NCBI GenBank assembly: GCA_947178145.1
Contig: CAMWXE010000036.1
Span: 1 to 52,051, forward strand
Source: an uncultured Lachnospiraceae bacterium
GTDB lineage: Bacteria > Bacillota > Clostridia > Lachnospirales > Lachnospiraceae
Length of the DNA: 52,051 nucleotides
Reading direction: 5' to 3'
In this document: positions 51,898-52,051 of the stretch, one piece after another
Layout of the letters: every line of letters begins with the position of its first letter
How positions within the stretch are numbered: the stretch's first letter is position 1
The notes under the pieces: model-generated
Told to the model about the DNA's origin: nothing
The model's input: the letters and a program-made list of their open reading frames with translations, nothing else
The model's database searches: none
Made by a program: the position numbers and the translations under genes

Positions 51898-52051
51898 CTA
51901 TGCGCCTTGCCATTTCGGTTGCGTGGCAGAAAGAAAATTGATTTCCCCTACAAAGTTGAAAACAATATCTACTTTCTGTACCCGTTTCCCGTCCACCTTT
52001 TCCGGCGCATGGACTATGATTTTCTTGATAAATTCATTGACGATTGCGGGG
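51898..52051 (-). CDS. Large serine recombinase, C-terminal end (partial)
   Basis: On the minus strand an uninterrupted frame enters at the window edge and ends in TAG at 51898-51900, giving about 50 residues. The sequence IVNEFIKKIIVHAP then KRVQKVDIVFNFVGEI matches the C-terminal DUF4368-type end of large serine recombinases found on Tn4451-like transposons and clostridial integrative elements. The catalytic domain lies outside the window, so activity cannot be judged. It indicates a mobile element starting just beyond rpsI. Confidence 0.8.
   Translation of the reverse strand, partial: PAIVNEFIKKIIVHAPEKVDGKRVQKVDIVFNFVGEINFLSATQPKWQGA

Noticed and set aside
1..52051. CRISPR arrays, tRNA and rRNA genes
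   Set aside because: No regularly spaced direct repeats with unique spacers, no cloverleaf-like stretches with TTCGA-type arms, and no rRNA conserved blocks were seen.

Overview
The window looks like a chromosomal segment of an anaerobic Firmicute of the class Clostridia, most likely a Lachnospiraceae-type gut commensal. Evidence: the S10-spc-alpha ribosomal supercluster has Firmicutes gene order with map, a KOW protein, infA and rpmJ inside; it is followed by ecfA1-ecfA2-ecfT-truA and rplM-rpsI; genes start with strong AGGAGG ribosome sites; DUF2975, DUF4173 and DUF2752 membrane proteins are present. No tRNA, rRNA or CRISPR array was seen.

Layout. 1-7.3 kb: amino-sugar and sialic-acid catabolism. 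nagA and a TauE/SafE permease face a divergent unit with an RpiR-type regulator, a ROK kinase and nagB on the minus strand, and a YhcH/NanQ-like anomerase, nanA and nanE on the plus strand. Together these take N-acetylneuraminate to fructose-6-phosphate; no sialic-acid transporter is in the window. 7.4-13.3 kb: a DtxR-like repressor, an IbrB/IbrA-like pair (ParB-like plus PAPS-reductase-like), a GH31 glycosidase, and a protein with two FliD-C-like repeats. 13.5-18.9 kb: an NAD salvage operon (nicotinamidase, PRPP synthase-like, NAMPT-type phosphoribosyltransferase, a small conserved protein, glutamine-dependent NAD synthetase). 18.9-22.0 kb: an AT-rich island bounded by an 87-bp direct repeat of the nadE 3' end, carrying two tandem XRE repressors, orphan genes, nested inverted repeats and an EEP-fold nuclease with an unknown partner. 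The partner's reading frame ends in the second nadE tail. 22.0-28.2 kb: a gene remnant, an NrtR-like Nudix protein, a DUF2975/XRE membrane-protein operon and an rRNA-type methyltransferase.

28.3-45.8 kb: rpsJ to rplQ, with secY, adk, map, infA, rpmJ and rpoA. Three long, hairpin-rich untranslated regions stand out, before rpsJ, adk and rpsM. 46-50.7 kb: a DnaJ-domain protein, the ECF transporter energising module, truA and a membrane protein. 50.7-51.8 kb: promoter, leader and rplM-rpsI. At the right edge is the C-terminal end of a large serine recombinase on the minus strand, marking a neighbouring mobile element.

The most unusual signal is a family of two-hairpin repeats found upstream of nagA (two tandem copies), between rpsN and rpsH, and between rpsH and rplF (duplicated first hairpin). 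They share a CTAAG core with the same A.A mismatch and bulge, while the surrounding stems differ in sequence but stay paired. This compensatory change suggests a selected structure rather than simple sequence repeats.
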